DNA of 64,000 nucleotides, taken from positions 2,170,001-2,234,000 of the forward strand of contig NZ_CP054139.1 in NCBI RefSeq assembly GCF_013283875.1, written 5' to 3'. The translations under genes were made by a program, and so were the position numbers. Shown here piece after piece: positions 44,760 to 53,985 of the stretch (its first letter is position 1; every line of letters starts with the position of its first letter). The notes below the pieces were generated by a model. The model was given only the letters and a program-made list of their open reading frames with translations, had not been told where the DNA came from and ran no database searches. Source of the DNA: Mucilaginibacter mali. Its GTDB lineage: Bacteria > Bacteroidota > Bacteroidia > Sphingobacteriales > Sphingobacteriaceae.

Positions 44760-45482
44760 ATGATGAAAAAAGTTTTCCTGCTGGCTTTGTGCGCCACCGT
44801 GTTTTTAGGTTTCAAAAAGAAAAGCCCGGATAAAGTGCTGATCTTTTCGCTAACCAAAGGTTATCACCATGCCAGCATCGCGGACGGTATCACTGCCATT
44901 CAAAAAATCGGCGAAACTGATAATTTCAGCGTGGATACAACCACTAATCCGGCCATGTTTACCGATGCTAACCTGAAACAATATAAGGCGCTCATATTTT
45001 TAAGTCCGACGGGAAACGCGCTGCTCAACGCCGATCAGCAAAAAGCTTTTGTAAATTATATACACAAAGGCGGTGGTTTTGTAGGCATACACGCCGCTAC
45101 CGATTGCCTGTACGATTGGGATTGGTATGGTAAACTGGTGGGCGCTTATTTCACCAAGCATCCTAAAATACAACCGGCTAATTTAAATATTATTGATACT
45201 AAGCACCCATCTACCAAAATGCTGCCGCAAACCTGGCAACATACCGATGAATGGTATAATTTTAAACAGGTAAGCCCGGATATCAATGTGCTGATGAAAA
45301 TTGATGAAACCAGCTATACCGGTGGTGAAATGAATGGAAACCACCCAATGGCCTGGTACCAGAAATTTGAAGGTGGCCGTGTTTTTTACACCGCCCTTGG
45401 CCACACCAAAGAAGATTTCACTACCGACAATTTGTTTTTGCAGCACCTTACGGGTGGCATTAACTACGCTTTAAACCGTTAG
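44760..45482 (+). CDS. ThuA-domain (type 1 glutamine amidotransferase-like) protein
   Basis: 240 residues with an N-terminal hydrophobic signal (~1-17; a second ATG at 44763 is equally possible). The ThuA fold is indicated by VLIFSLTKGYHHASI (~residues 26-40), YKALIFLSPTG, HKGGGFVGIHAATDCLYDW (~residues 103-121) and HPMAWYQKFEGGRVFYTALGH (about 20 residues near 200). ThuA proteins are linked to trehalose or other sugar use. Immediately behind ppc, probably by readthrough and not by a shared pathway. Confidence 0.92.
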   Translation: MMKKVFLLALCATVFLGFKKKSPDKVLIFSLTKGYHHASIADGITAIQKIGETDNFSVDTTTNPAMFTDANLKQYKALIFLSPTGNALLNADQQKAFVNYIHKGGGFVGIHAATDCLYDWDWYGKLVGAYFTKHPKIQPANLNIIDTKHPSTKMLPQTWQHTDEWYNFKQVSPDINVLMKIDETSYTGGEMNGNHPMAWYQKFEGGRVFYTALGHTKEDFTTDNLFLQHLTGGINYALNR

Positions 45483-45535
45483 TAGTAGTATATTTATGCC
45501 AATGGTTAAATAATTTTCCATTGTGGTAAACCAGT

Positions 45536-45568
45536 ATTAGCAATAATTGTTACCCTATTATTGCTAAT
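45536..45568. promoter_or_regulatory. Perfect 12-bp inverted repeat just before the DUF4142 gene
   Basis: Arms ATTAGCAATAAT (45536-45547) and ATTATTGCTAAT (45557-45568) with a 9-nt loop; the right arm ends 9 bp before the ATG at 45578. It could be an operator or an mRNA hairpin affecting translation; no T-run follows, so it is not a terminator. Confidence 0.55.
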
Positions 45569-45577
45569 CTATTAACG

Positions 45578-46114
45578 ATGAAAAAAACAACCCCTTTATT
45601 TTTGTTGCCGATTGTTTTGGTAACTATTGCATCCTGTACCGGGGATAATAAAAGAGCTAAGAATTTTAATAATAAAACGCTTGTGGACGGACAGGCTTTG
45701 GGCTTTATAAAAAAAGCAAGCGAAGCCGGCCTGGCAGAAATAAAGGCATCGGCAATTGCGGAAACCTTATCTAAAAATCCACGCGTAGTAAAGTTTGCTA
45801 AAATGATGGTAGAAGACCATACCGAAGCCGGCAAACAATTAGCCGACCTGGCCGATAATAAACTGGTGGACAAGGTAGATACCATATCAGTAGCACATCA
45901 AAAAACCATTGATAGTATTGCCCGGTTAAGCGGACAAAATTTTGATAAAGCGTATATGGGTATGATGGTAAAAGACCATACCCTGGCTGTAGATTTGTTT
46001 CAGGAAACCACCCATAATAAAAACAACGCGGTGCAACAGTTTGCCAAGAAAACTTTGCCTACCATTAAAATGCATCTTGATTCGGCCCGGGCTATTGAAG
46101 CCGGGTTGAAATAA
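45578..46114 (+). CDS. DUF4142 lipoprotein
   Basis: 178 residues with a lipobox VTIASC (Cys ~20), so probably lipid-anchored. The DUF4142 four-helix pattern is visible: DGQALGFIKKASEAGLAEIK (~residues 37-56), NPRVVKFAKMMVEDHTEAGKQL (about 20 residues near 75) and FDKAYMGMMVKDHTLAVDLF. The conserved HT/HxE positions are ferritin-like in spacing. Family function is unknown, often stress-linked. Convergent with the DUF763 gene (2-bp gap). Confidence 0.9.
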   Translation: MKKTTPLFLLPIVLVTIASCTGDNKRAKNFNNKTLVDGQALGFIKKASEAGLAEIKASAIAETLSKNPRVVKFAKMMVEDHTEAGKQLADLADNKLVDKVDTISVAHQKTIDSIARLSGQNFDKAYMGMMVKDHTLAVDLFQETTHNKNNAVQQFAKKTLPTIKMHLDSARAIEAGLK

Positions 46115-46116
46115 GT

Positions 46117-47319
46117 TTAAAATAGTTTCAGCTGCTGCTGTCCCGGAGGTTTAGCGCGGCCAAATACAGTACGCCCGCCATATTTCCATGAATCGGCGCG
46201 CTCTTGCTCAATTACCTTGTCGAAATTGGTGTTAGGAGTGAAGTCCTGTTCTGCATTCCTGGCTATAGTGTGTAGCTTTTTAATCGCTTCAGTTTTATCT
46301 GAATTACCCATTTTGGCTTTGTGGATTGCTGTGTGTAGCGTAGCCAAGGTTTCATCGTAAACTTTTGTAGGAACCGGAAAGGGGTGGCCATCCTTCCCGC
46401 CATGAGCAAATGAAAATCTTGCAGGATCTTTAAAGCGTGAAGGCGTGCCGTAAATTACCTCGCTAACCAGCGTTAACGATTGCAATGTCCGCGGGCCTAA
46501 TCCTTCTAATAAAAGTAGATCTTCAAAGTCAGCCGGTCGCTTTTCTTGTGCCAACCACAGTACAGCGCCGAGCCGCTTCAGGTCGACATCCTTCGAACGG
46601 ACATCATGATGTGCCGGCATACTTAAATGCCTGATCTCGTTCAGCATAACATCAGGTTTTTCGCTTGATATATTCATAATGCCGGTACGTGTAGCGTCCG
46701 CGCGCTTATCAGCAAGATTTAATATTTCTCCGTGATTTTGCCCATAAATAGCGCTGTGAGGGTCGTTTATAAACGATGTCAGATCATCCGAATGCCAGTG
46801 ATAACGCCGGGCGGTACTGCTAAAATCGCTCATACCTTGCTGTATTACAGACCATTTGCCAGCATTACTTACAACAAAGTTGTGTGTATATAATTGAAAT
46901 CCGTCCTGCACAGCGGTATTGTCAACTTTAGCACTCAATTTGCTACAGCGCACTAAATAATTAGCATCTAAGCCCGTTGAATCGCCCAAACGCATTAATT
47001 CAACCGGTGTTTCTCTTGAAAATTTTCCTTTTCCGCCGCAAATGTAAATGCCTAATTCTTTAGCGTGTGGATTTATAGCGCGTTTCAGCGCGCCCATAAC
47101 TGATGTTGTAATTCCCGACGAATGCCAATCCATGCCCATAACAGCGCCCAAACTTTGAAACCAAAACGGATCAGCCAATCGTTTTAAAACTTCTTCGTTG
47201 CCGTATTCCATTACCAAACATTCTACAACAGCTAACCCAAGTTTAGCCATACGCTCGGCAAGCCACTTTGGAACATAACCATAATGCAAAGGAAGATCGG
47301 TACTACCGGAGCGTTTCAT
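46117..47319 (-). CDS. DUF763-family protein
   Basis: 400 residues. The whole chain matches the DUF763 pattern as I know it: KRSGSTDLPLHYGYVPKWL (~residues 2-20), GMDWHSSGITTSVMGALKR (~residues 62-80), GKGKFSRETPVEL (~residues 95-107) and DFEDLLLLEGLGPRTLQSLTL (about 20 residues near 255-275), the last resembling a helix-hairpin-helix. The HhH-like part hints at DNA or nucleic-acid binding. Function not established. Confidence 0.9.
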   Translation of the reverse strand: MKRSGSTDLPLHYGYVPKWLAERMAKLGLAVVECLVMEYGNEEVLKRLADPFWFQSLGAVMGMDWHSSGITTSVMGALKRAINPHAKELGIYICGGKGKFSRETPVELMRLGDSTGLDANYLVRCSKLSAKVDNTAVQDGFQLYTHNFVVSNAGKWSVIQQGMSDFSSTARRYHWHSDDLTSFINDPHSAIYGQNHGEILNLADKRADATRTGIMNISSEKPDVMLNEIRHLSMPAHHDVRSKDVDLKRLGAVLWLAQEKRPADFEDLLLLEGLGPRTLQSLTLVSEVIYGTPSRFKDPARFSFAHGGKDGHPFPVPTKVYDETLATLHTAIHKAKMGNSDKTEAIKKLHTIARNAEQDFTPNTNFDKVIEQERADSWKYGGRTVFGRAKPPGQQQLKLF

Positions 47320-47402
47320 ACTAACAAAGTTAGCAAGATATTCGGTATTTATATTATCTAAATAAAGTAAAAATAATTAATGTTATGTTAAATAGAAGTT
47401 TT

Positions 47403-47439
47403 AAAGAGAAAGGCTATTTTTAGTAGCCTCTTCTCTTTT
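47403..47439 (-). terminator. Intrinsic terminator behind the TPR gene
   Basis: Long stem AAAGAGAAxGGCTA / TAGCCTxTTCTCTTT with one or two unpaired bases and a short A-rich loop; on the minus strand it ends in CTCTTTAAAA. It lies 8 bp after the stop of the 47447 gene. Confidence 0.75.
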
Positions 47440-47446
47440 GTTTGTC

Positions 47447-48709
47447 TTATTTAGATACGCCGGTCAACTCATCAATTTGTTTTTTGATGGCTGAAGCGTT
47501 AGCCACATCGTTTTTACCAAGATAGTAAGTTCTAAGGTTGGTCAACGCGTCCAGGTTTTTTGGTTGCAGGTCAACCGCTTTTTGCAGGTAAGGTTTTGCA
47601 GCGTCAAACAAAGTGTTTGCTTGTTTCATTGCCGCATCGTATTCTTTTTGTTTTGTTACCGGTAATTTCCTGGCCGCATTAAACAGATCGATCGCTGGCG
47701 TGATCAATACGTAACCTAAGTTTAAGTTTGCTTCAAAATAGTTCGGATCAATTTCCAGCGCTTTTTTATACATCGCTTCGGCTTTAGCTAAAGCTTCGTC
47801 GCGGCTTTTGGTTAAAGCGGCTGTAGCAGCTGCATCTTTACCCTTCATGTTTTTTGTGGCTTGGTCGGCAACCTGGGTATAAGTAATACCAGCGTAGTAG
47901 TACAGCGTTTTGTTTTTAGGATCGTTGGCAATTGTTTTTTCAATTTTTCCTAAAACTTCAGACTGCTTGCCGGTTTGCAAGTTCATTTCTAATAAACGCT
48001 TGCTGATAGCTGCATCGTTAGGGAATTTTTCCGATGCCTCGGTCATTACTTTAATAGAGCCGGTAGTGTCCTTTTTTTGAAGGTAAAAGCCCGATAGATC
48101 CTGGTACGCGGCAGCTTTTTTAGAATAATTGGTGGTTAGCAGTTTTTGATAATTTGTAATAGCTGCATCCCAATTGCCGGCATTGGCCGCGGCAATACCG
48201 GTATAATAGATGGCATTGGTGTCTTCAGGAAGTATGGTGCGATAGTAATCGAACGATTTATAGGCCAGGTCGTATTTTTTCTCGCCATACTCTTTTACGC
48301 CTTTATTTAATTGATACTGTGCCATGGTTATTTCGGCGCCATCAATTAGTTTTTTGTTTTCGCCGGCTTTATCCAGTTCCTTAGCTTTTTTAAGCGCTTC
48401 TTCGGCGGTTGTGAATAATGGCATTGATGTAGTAGCAACAGTGTCGTTAAATGCTAATGAAGCATATATAGAACCTTTTAACGCATAAGTAAGTGGCAGC
48501 GCAGATGTTTTGTCGTTGGCTGCAGCCTTGTCAATAGATGTTCTTGCAGTTTTAAGGCTGGTTATTGCCAGCGTGCCCATTGACTTTTGGGTTTTCAAAG
48601 TCTCATACTTATTGTATTCAGACTGGGCAGTATTTAACTCTCCCTTTTGCGCGAAAGCCGTCACTGTAATTAAGCCTAACAGGCCGGTCATCAAAAAGTT
48701 GATTTTCAT
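47447..48709 (-). CDS. Tetratricopeptide-repeat protein, exported
   Basis: 420 residues with a signal peptide (~1-20). Several TPR units can be seen (for example AIYYTGIAAANAGNWDAAIT ~165-184 and AEAMYKKALEIDPNYFEANLNLGY near 310-330, then DLQPKNLDALTNLRTYYL). A protein scaffold in the envelope is likely; partners unknown. It is the last of a gyrA - TPR - TPR series on the minus strand, 3 bp after the previous TPR gene. Confidence 0.87.
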   Translation of the reverse strand: MKINFLMTGLLGLITVTAFAQKGELNTAQSEYNKYETLKTQKSMGTLAITSLKTARTSIDKAAANDKTSALPLTYALKGSIYASLAFNDTVATTSMPLFTTAEEALKKAKELDKAGENKKLIDGAEITMAQYQLNKGVKEYGEKKYDLAYKSFDYYRTILPEDTNAIYYTGIAAANAGNWDAAITNYQKLLTTNYSKKAAAYQDLSGFYLQKKDTTGSIKVMTEASEKFPNDAAISKRLLEMNLQTGKQSEVLGKIEKTIANDPKNKTLYYYAGITYTQVADQATKNMKGKDAAATAALTKSRDEALAKAEAMYKKALEIDPNYFEANLNLGYVLITPAIDLFNAARKLPVTKQKEYDAAMKQANTLFDAAKPYLQKAVDLQPKNLDALTNLRTYYLGKNDVANASAIKKQIDELTGVSK

Positions 48710-48712
48710 GAT

Positions 48713-49834
48713 TTATTCGTTGGTTAACTGTTTTAATTTATTATTTACCTTGTTTAACTGTTCTGTGTTTCCCTGCCTGGTATACGCGATCTGCAAAAGT
48801 TGCAGGCATTTTGCATCGCCCGGCGATATTTCATTGGCCTTTTCCAGCCATTGCGCGGCCCTTTTCAGATCATTGTTCGCGTTTGCGTCCTTTTTTAAGG
48901 AACTGGTTTTTAAGTATAATAAGCCAAGATTAAAAACCGGATCGTAAAATGTACTGTTCAGATCTATGGTATGCAAATACATAGATTCCGCCCTGTCATA
49001 TTCGTTTAAACGATCGTAGCAGTTAGCCGCTATAAACGCAATATCAGCATTATTTGGATTATCGTCAAGCAGTTGAGGCAATAAAGGGGCTAATGCACTA
49101 TAATCTTTACGATTGTTGTAAATATTGGCTTCCTCCAGTAAAAAAGTACGGTCGCCCGGGAGCAACTTCCTCCCCTTTTGCAAGATCTGAAGGGCTTTGG
49201 CGGTATCCCCTATCGCTTTATAGGTACTGGCTGCGGCATCAATGTACTCGGCTTTTATCGTATCGGTATTTAGCAGGATGGTATAACACTTTGCAGCCTC
49301 CTGGATATTACCCGTTTTATTATTAGCATAAGCGATATAGGCGTTTATCTCCCTGAAGGATGGCGCGTAAGTTTGCGCTATCTTAAACACTCTCAATGCG
49401 TTAGTATAGTCAGAAATACGCATTTGGATAAAACCCCGCCTTAAATAAGCATTGGCCAGGCAGCGTTTGGCGTAATTCATCTCGGCCTGGTACTTATAGA
49501 TCTTCTTCTTTTTATCCAAATCATCCACCAGGCGAACGGTTTGCAGAAAGAAATTTGGCGGATTACCAAGTTTGTTCAGCGAGTCGGTATATACAATGCT
49601 GGTGTAAACCAAGGCCTTGTATACGTTCTTCTCCAGATCTGCCGAATCTGATTTGGTTTTAATTAAGCTATCAACCGATTTTTTGGCATTGGCCAAATAC
49701 TTCAGGTCTTGCTGCTTCCTATAAAATGCTAAACTGTTTACCACCCCCTTCAACTTTTCAGACTGGCCGAAAGTAAAGGATGTAGTAAACAGTAAAACAA
49801 CTACCGAAAAAATGATTTTACGGTTGTTCATCAT
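48713..49834 (-). CDS. Tetratricopeptide-repeat protein, exported
   Basis: 373 residues with a signal peptide (~1-23). TPR-like helical pairs run from ~105 to the end (CLANAYLRRGFIQMRISDYT, NADIAFIAANCYDRLNEYD, FYDPVFNLGLLYLKTSS). It is paralogous in layout to the next gene and lies 9 bp downstream of gyrA. Function unknown. Confidence 0.87.
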   Translation of the reverse strand: MMNNRKIIFSVVVLLFTTSFTFGQSEKLKGVVNSLAFYRKQQDLKYLANAKKSVDSLIKTKSDSADLEKNVYKALVYTSIVYTDSLNKLGNPPNFFLQTVRLVDDLDKKKKIYKYQAEMNYAKRCLANAYLRRGFIQMRISDYTNALRVFKIAQTYAPSFREINAYIAYANNKTGNIQEAAKCYTILLNTDTIKAEYIDAAASTYKAIGDTAKALQILQKGRKLLPGDRTFLLEEANIYNNRKDYSALAPLLPQLLDDNPNNADIAFIAANCYDRLNEYDRAESMYLHTIDLNSTFYDPVFNLGLLYLKTSSLKKDANANNDLKRAAQWLEKANEISPGDAKCLQLLQIAYTRQGNTEQLNKVNNKLKQLTNE

Positions 49835-49843
49835 ATATGATTT

Positions 49844-52432
49844 TTATTCTTGATCTTCAGCAGGAGGTTCTGGCTGGGTATTACTGCCACCTTGATTGCT
49901 GTCAGCCTCTCCCCCTTCGGTTGTGCCATTTTCAAGGCCCTCTCCTTCCGGTTTTTCTTCTTCCTCTTCGCGTTCAATTTTTGCTACCGATGCAATTTCA
50001 TCATCACCTTTCAGTGTGATCAGGCGTACGCCCTGTGTGGCGCGGCCCATTGTTCTCAGTTCGCTTACGGCTATACGAATAATAATACCCGATTTGTTGA
50101 TGATCATCAGGTCTTCCTCATCAGTAACACCTTTTATGGCAACAAGTTTGCCTGTTTTTTCGGTTATGCTGATGGTTTTAACACCCTTGCCACCACGGTT
50201 GGTAACGCGGTAATCCTCAATATCAGTACGTTTGCCGTAACCTTTTTCTGATACCACCAGTACGGTAGTTTCGGGGTTATCTATACTGATCATACCAACA
50301 ACCTCGTCCTGCTCACTGTCAAGCGAGATACCACGCACGCCGGTAGCGGTACGGCCCATTGGGCGTACGGTCGATTCGTTAAAGCGGATGGCACGGCCCG
50401 ATTTCAGCGCCATAACGATCTCGCTGCTGCCGGTGGTCAGGCTTGCTTCCAACAGGGTATCGCCCTCGTTAATATTGATGGCGTTGATACCGTTTGCACG
50501 CGGACGGGAGTACGCTTCTAAAGATGTCTTCTTGATAACACCTTTGGCAGTACACATAATGATAAAGTTATTCTCCAGGTATTCCTGGTCTTTTAACGAT
50601 GTCAGTTTGATGTATGCCTTTATCTTCTCTTCTTTAGGGATATTGATGATATTTTGGATAGCGCGGCCTTTAGAAGTACGTGTGCCTTCCGGAATTTCAA
50701 ATACCCTTAACCAGAAACAGCGGCCCGCTTCGGTGAAGAACAACATGTAGTTGTGGTTCGATGCAATGAACAGGTGCTCGATGAAGTCCTCATCACGGCT
50801 GTTACTGCCGATAGCTCCCTTACCACCACGGCCCTGGCGACGGTATTCCGTTAACGAGGTACGCTTAATATAACCCTCGCGTGAGATCGTAATCACCACG
50901 TTTTCATCCTCGATGAAATCTTCGGTGTTCATTTCTGCTGATGAGTGTACCATTTCGGTTTTACGCTCATCACCGTATTTATCGCGCATCTCGGTCAGCT
51001 CGGTCTTGATGATCTGGTAACGCAAGCCTTCGTCGGCTAATATCGACTTCAGGTAATTGATCGTCTCCATCAATGCTGCGTACTCATCCTTGATCTTATC
51101 ACGCTCCAGACCCGTTAACCGGCGAAGGGTCATATCTAAAATGGCGCGTGCCTGTATCTCAGATAAACCAAATTGGGTCATTAAGCCATCACGTGCTTCT
51201 TCCGGCGTATTCGATCCACGGATCAGGGCGATTACCTGGTCTAAGTGATCTAAGGCTATCAGTAAGCCTTCCAGGATATGCGCGCGCTTTTCGGCTTCGG
51301 CCAATTCGTATTTGGTACGGCGTACAACTACCTCGTGCCTGTGCTCAACAAAGTGATGGATCAGGTCTTTCAGGTTCAGCAGCATCGGGCGGCCATGCAC
51401 CAGGGCGATGTTATTGATACTGAACGAGGTTTGCAGCGAAGTATATTTATACAGGTTATTCAGTACAATCAGCGCGTTGGCATCACGTTTTATTTCATAT
51501 ACCACCCGGATACCTTCGCGGTTAGATTCATCGCGGATTGATGAGATACCTTCTATCTTTTTATCATTCACCAGTTCGGCGGTACGCTCAATCATCAGCG
51601 CCTTGTTCACCTGGTAAGGGATCTCGCTAACTACAATACGCTCACGGTCACCATTGTATACTTCAATTTCGGCACGGGCGCGGATGACAATACGGCCACG
51701 GCCGGTTAAGAAAGCTTCTTTAGCGCCATCGTAACCATAAATGATGCCGCCTGTAGGGAAATCCGGGCCTTTAATGTGCTTCATCAGCTCGGTAACCTCA
51801 ATGTTGCGGTCGTCAATTAAAGCCAGCGTAGCATTAATTACTTCGGTTAAGTTGTGCGGGGCCATGTTGGTGGCCATACCTACCGCGATACCCGAAGCGC
51901 CGTTAACCAGCAGGTTAGGGATCTTGCTCGGCAATACGGTTGGCTCCTCTAACGAGTCGTCGAAGTTCAGCTGGAAATCAATGGTATCTTTATTGATATC
52001 CGCCAGCATTTCTTCGGCTATTTTTTGCAGTCTTGCCTCGGTATACCTCATCGCCGCCGGTTGGTCACCGTCAAGCGATCCGTAGTTACCCTGTCCTTCA
52101 ACAAATGGGTAGCGAAGGCTCCAGTCCTGCGCCATACGCACCATGGCGTCGTATACAGAGGTATCACCGTGCGGATGGTACTTACCGAGTACCTCACCCA
52201 CAATACGGGCCGATTTTTTATAGGGTTTGTTATTGTTCAGGCCCAGGTCTAACATACCGTAAAGTACACGCCTGTGCACCGGTTTTAAACCATCGCGAAC
52301 ATCGGGCAGCGCCCTTGATACGATAACCGACATTGAATAATCAATGTAGGCAGATCGCATTTCTTCATCAATATTTATGGGGATTATCCTGTCTTCTTTA
52401 TGCGAATTTTCGTTTTCGTTATCTTCAGCCAT
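49844..52432 (-). CDS. gyrA: DNA gyrase subunit A
   Basis: 862 residues. Together with GyrB it introduces negative supercoils using ATP. The winged-helix/QRDR region reads [12 protein letters not shown] (~residues 86-97) and the catalytic tyrosine is Tyr130 in [10 protein letters not shown]. The GyrA box QGRGGKG (~541-547) marks the C-terminal beta-pinwheel and distinguishes it from ParC. A Glu/Gly/Pro-rich acidic tail (~820-862) follows. The Escherichia coli Ser83 position is Thr91 here, while the Asp87 equivalent is kept (Asp95). Confidence 0.97.
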   Translation of the reverse strand: MAEDNENENSHKEDRIIPINIDEEMRSAYIDYSMSVIVSRALPDVRDGLKPVHRRVLYGMLDLGLNNNKPYKKSARIVGEVLGKYHPHGDTSVYDAMVRMAQDWSLRYPFVEGQGNYGSLDGDQPAAMRYTEARLQKIAEEMLADINKDTIDFQLNFDDSLEEPTVLPSKIPNLLVNGASGIAVGMATNMAPHNLTEVINATLALIDDRNIEVTELMKHIKGPDFPTGGIIYGYDGAKEAFLTGRGRIVIRARAEIEVYNGDRERIVVSEIPYQVNKALMIERTAELVNDKKIEGISSIRDESNREGIRVVYEIKRDANALIVLNNLYKYTSLQTSFSINNIALVHGRPMLLNLKDLIHHFVEHRHEVVVRRTKYELAEAEKRAHILEGLLIALDHLDQVIALIRGSNTPEEARDGLMTQFGLSEIQARAILDMTLRRLTGLERDKIKDEYAALMETINYLKSILADEGLRYQIIKTELTEMRDKYGDERKTEMVHSSAEMNTEDFIEDENVVITISREGYIKRTSLTEYRRQGRGGKGAIGSNSRDEDFIEHLFIASNHNYMLFFTEAGRCFWLRVFEIPEGTRTSKGRAIQNIINIPKEEKIKAYIKLTSLKDQEYLENNFIIMCTAKGVIKKTSLEAYSRPRANGINAININEGDTLLEASLTTGSSEIVMALKSGRAIRFNESTVRPMGRTATGVRGISLDSEQDEVVGMISIDNPETTVLVVSEKGYGKRTDIEDYRVTNRGGKGVKTISITEKTGKLVAIKGVTDEEDLMIINKSGIIIRIAVSELRTMGRATQGVRLITLKGDDEIASVAKIEREEEEEKPEGEGLENGTTEGGEADSNQGGSNTQPEPPAEDQE

Positions 52433-52498
52433 TCTTGTTTAGTTAATAGAATAAAGGTCGCAAAAGGTTTATACTTTTTTAATTTTCAAGGCGACCTG

Positions 52499-52506
52499 CG
52501 AAGATA
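52499..52506 (-). promoter_or_regulatory. Possible -7 element for gyrA
   Basis: TATCTTCG on the minus strand, one base from TAnnTTTG, about 67 bp before the gyrA ATG. A CTG 19 nt upstream is the only -33 candidate, so support is weak. A 7-bp inverted repeat (AGGTCGC at 52455 / GCGACCT at 52491) lies between it and the gene. Confidence 0.35.
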
Positions 52507-52599
52507 GGAATTTTAACTTTAGCGACAGATTTTTTTACTAACATCTAAGGGGTTTTGCACATAAAAAGCCCATTTTCAAGGCATTATTTATCCACAATT

Positions 52600-52995
52600 T
52601 TAACGCTGTTTTTTCCAGTATTCTTCTACCTGCATACCGGTAGGCAAAACAGCTTGTAAAATCAGCGTATCCCGGCGTAACTGGTAATGATAATGTACGG
52701 TTTTCCCGGTAAGTTTTGAGGGTTGCGCGCTGTAAGTTTCGGTTTCAAGGCAGGTGTCGGGCTTAAGCAGGTAATTGCCCGATTGATACTTTTGCGGCTT
52801 TTGACCTTTCTCCAAAAGATAAGCGTCAAACTTATTATCCTGGTACTTGCGTTGCAGACTATACTCCTTTGGTGCGCCCTCTTTTTTACCGTTGTAGATA
52901 CCACCAACAAAAATCCAGTTACCCTTTAGCGATGTTGCCCCCTGGAAAGCCGAACAGGTGACGATAACAATAAAAGCGACGGCGAATTTTTTCAT
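52600..52995 (-). CDS. Small exported protein, lipocalin-like
   Basis: 131 residues with a signal peptide (~1-20). The mature part begins SLKGNWIFVGG, a G-x-W start seen in lipocalin-like and META-type small barrels, and alternates strands to the end (VHYHYQLRRDTLILQAV). I do not recognise a defined family. Five bp after hemF, so probably cotranscribed. Confidence 0.65.
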   Translation of the reverse strand: MKKFAVAFIVIVTCSAFQGATSLKGNWIFVGGIYNGKKEGAPKEYSLQRKYQDNKFDAYLLEKGQKPQKYQSGNYLLKPDTCLETETYSAQPSKLTGKTVHYHYQLRRDTLILQAVLPTGMQVEEYWKKQR

Positions 52996-53000
52996 ATCGG

Positions 53001-53912
53001 TTACCAGTTGATGCCTTTTTTTAGTAATGATAAAGTGCGGGCCTCTTCGCTCCCATCTTCAGGTTGAAAGTTATACAGCCATTTGGCGGTTGGCGGCAAG
53101 CTCATCAGTATCGATTCGATGCGGCCATTGGTTTCCAACCCGAATTTGGTGCCAGCATCATATACCAGGTTAAATTCGGCATAACGGCTGCGGCGCAGGT
53201 ATTGCCATTCCTTCTGCTGGTCAGTGTACGATTTATCGCGGTTACGGTTTACCAGTTCGGTGTAGATATCGATAAACGAACGGCCTAACGATTTTGAAAA
53301 TTCGAAGATATCCGTCCAGGCCAAATCATCTGTGGATACCAGTTTATCATAAAATATACCTCCGATACCGCGTGTTTCCTGGCGATGTTTAATGTAGAAG
53401 TAGTCATCGGCCCATTGCTTAAAGCGTGGGTAGAAGCCCGCGTTATATTTATCGCAGGTACCTTTCAGGTGTTGGTGAAAAAAACGTGCGTCTTCATCAA
53501 AAACATAATGTGGGGTCAGGTCGATACCGCCACCAAACCAGCGTACCGGTTGCTGACCATCAGCGAATGATGATGGCATTTCGAAATAACGGATATTCAT
53601 GTGGATGATGGGCACCATCGGGTGATTTGGATGGATCACAATAGAAATACCGGTCGCGAAAAAATCGTTCTGCTCAACCTTTAACGATCGTTTTACCACA
53701 TCGGACAATTCGCCGTGCACGGCAGAGAAGTTAACACCACCCTTTTCGAGGATGTTACCATTCTGAATTACCCGGGTACGACCGCCGCCACCGCCATCAC
53801 GCTCCCAAATTTCTTCTTCAAAGCCGGCTTTACCATCTAAATGCTCAAGCGCGGCGCAAATTTCGTCCTGGATTTGTTTATAATCGGCGGTGATCTGTTC
53901 TTTAGATATCAT
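53001..53912 (-). CDS. hemF: Oxygen-dependent coproporphyrinogen III oxidase
   Basis: 303 residues. Decarboxylates two propionates of coproporphyrinogen III using O2, in heme synthesis. The family core is clear: FFATGISIVIHPNHPMVPI (~residues 84-102), RWFGGGIDLTPHYVFDEDA (~residues 124-142), FHQHLKGTCDKY and RGIGGIFYDKL (~residues 180-190). Length and motif order are normal. It implies an aerobic lifestyle. Confidence 0.97.
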   Translation of the reverse strand: MISKEQITADYKQIQDEICAALEHLDGKAGFEEEIWERDGGGGGRTRVIQNGNILEKGGVNFSAVHGELSDVVKRSLKVEQNDFFATGISIVIHPNHPMVPIIHMNIRYFEMPSSFADGQQPVRWFGGGIDLTPHYVFDEDARFFHQHLKGTCDKYNAGFYPRFKQWADDYFYIKHRQETRGIGGIFYDKLVSTDDLAWTDIFEFSKSLGRSFIDIYTELVNRNRDKSYTDQQKEWQYLRRSRYAEFNLVYDAGTKFGLETNGRIESILMSLPPTAKWLYNFQPEDGSEEARTLSLLKKGINW

Positions 53913-53985
53913 CGCGACAAATTTGCAGAAATTTTGCGGATAACGGATAAGCGCTTACCTTTTCTTACCGAAGCATGATCAAAGC

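Noticed and set aside
49850..50251. Long antisense frames within gyrA, ppc and other large genes
   Set aside because: They are shadows of strongly conserved genes on the opposite strand, with cysteine- and serine-rich sequences lacking domains.
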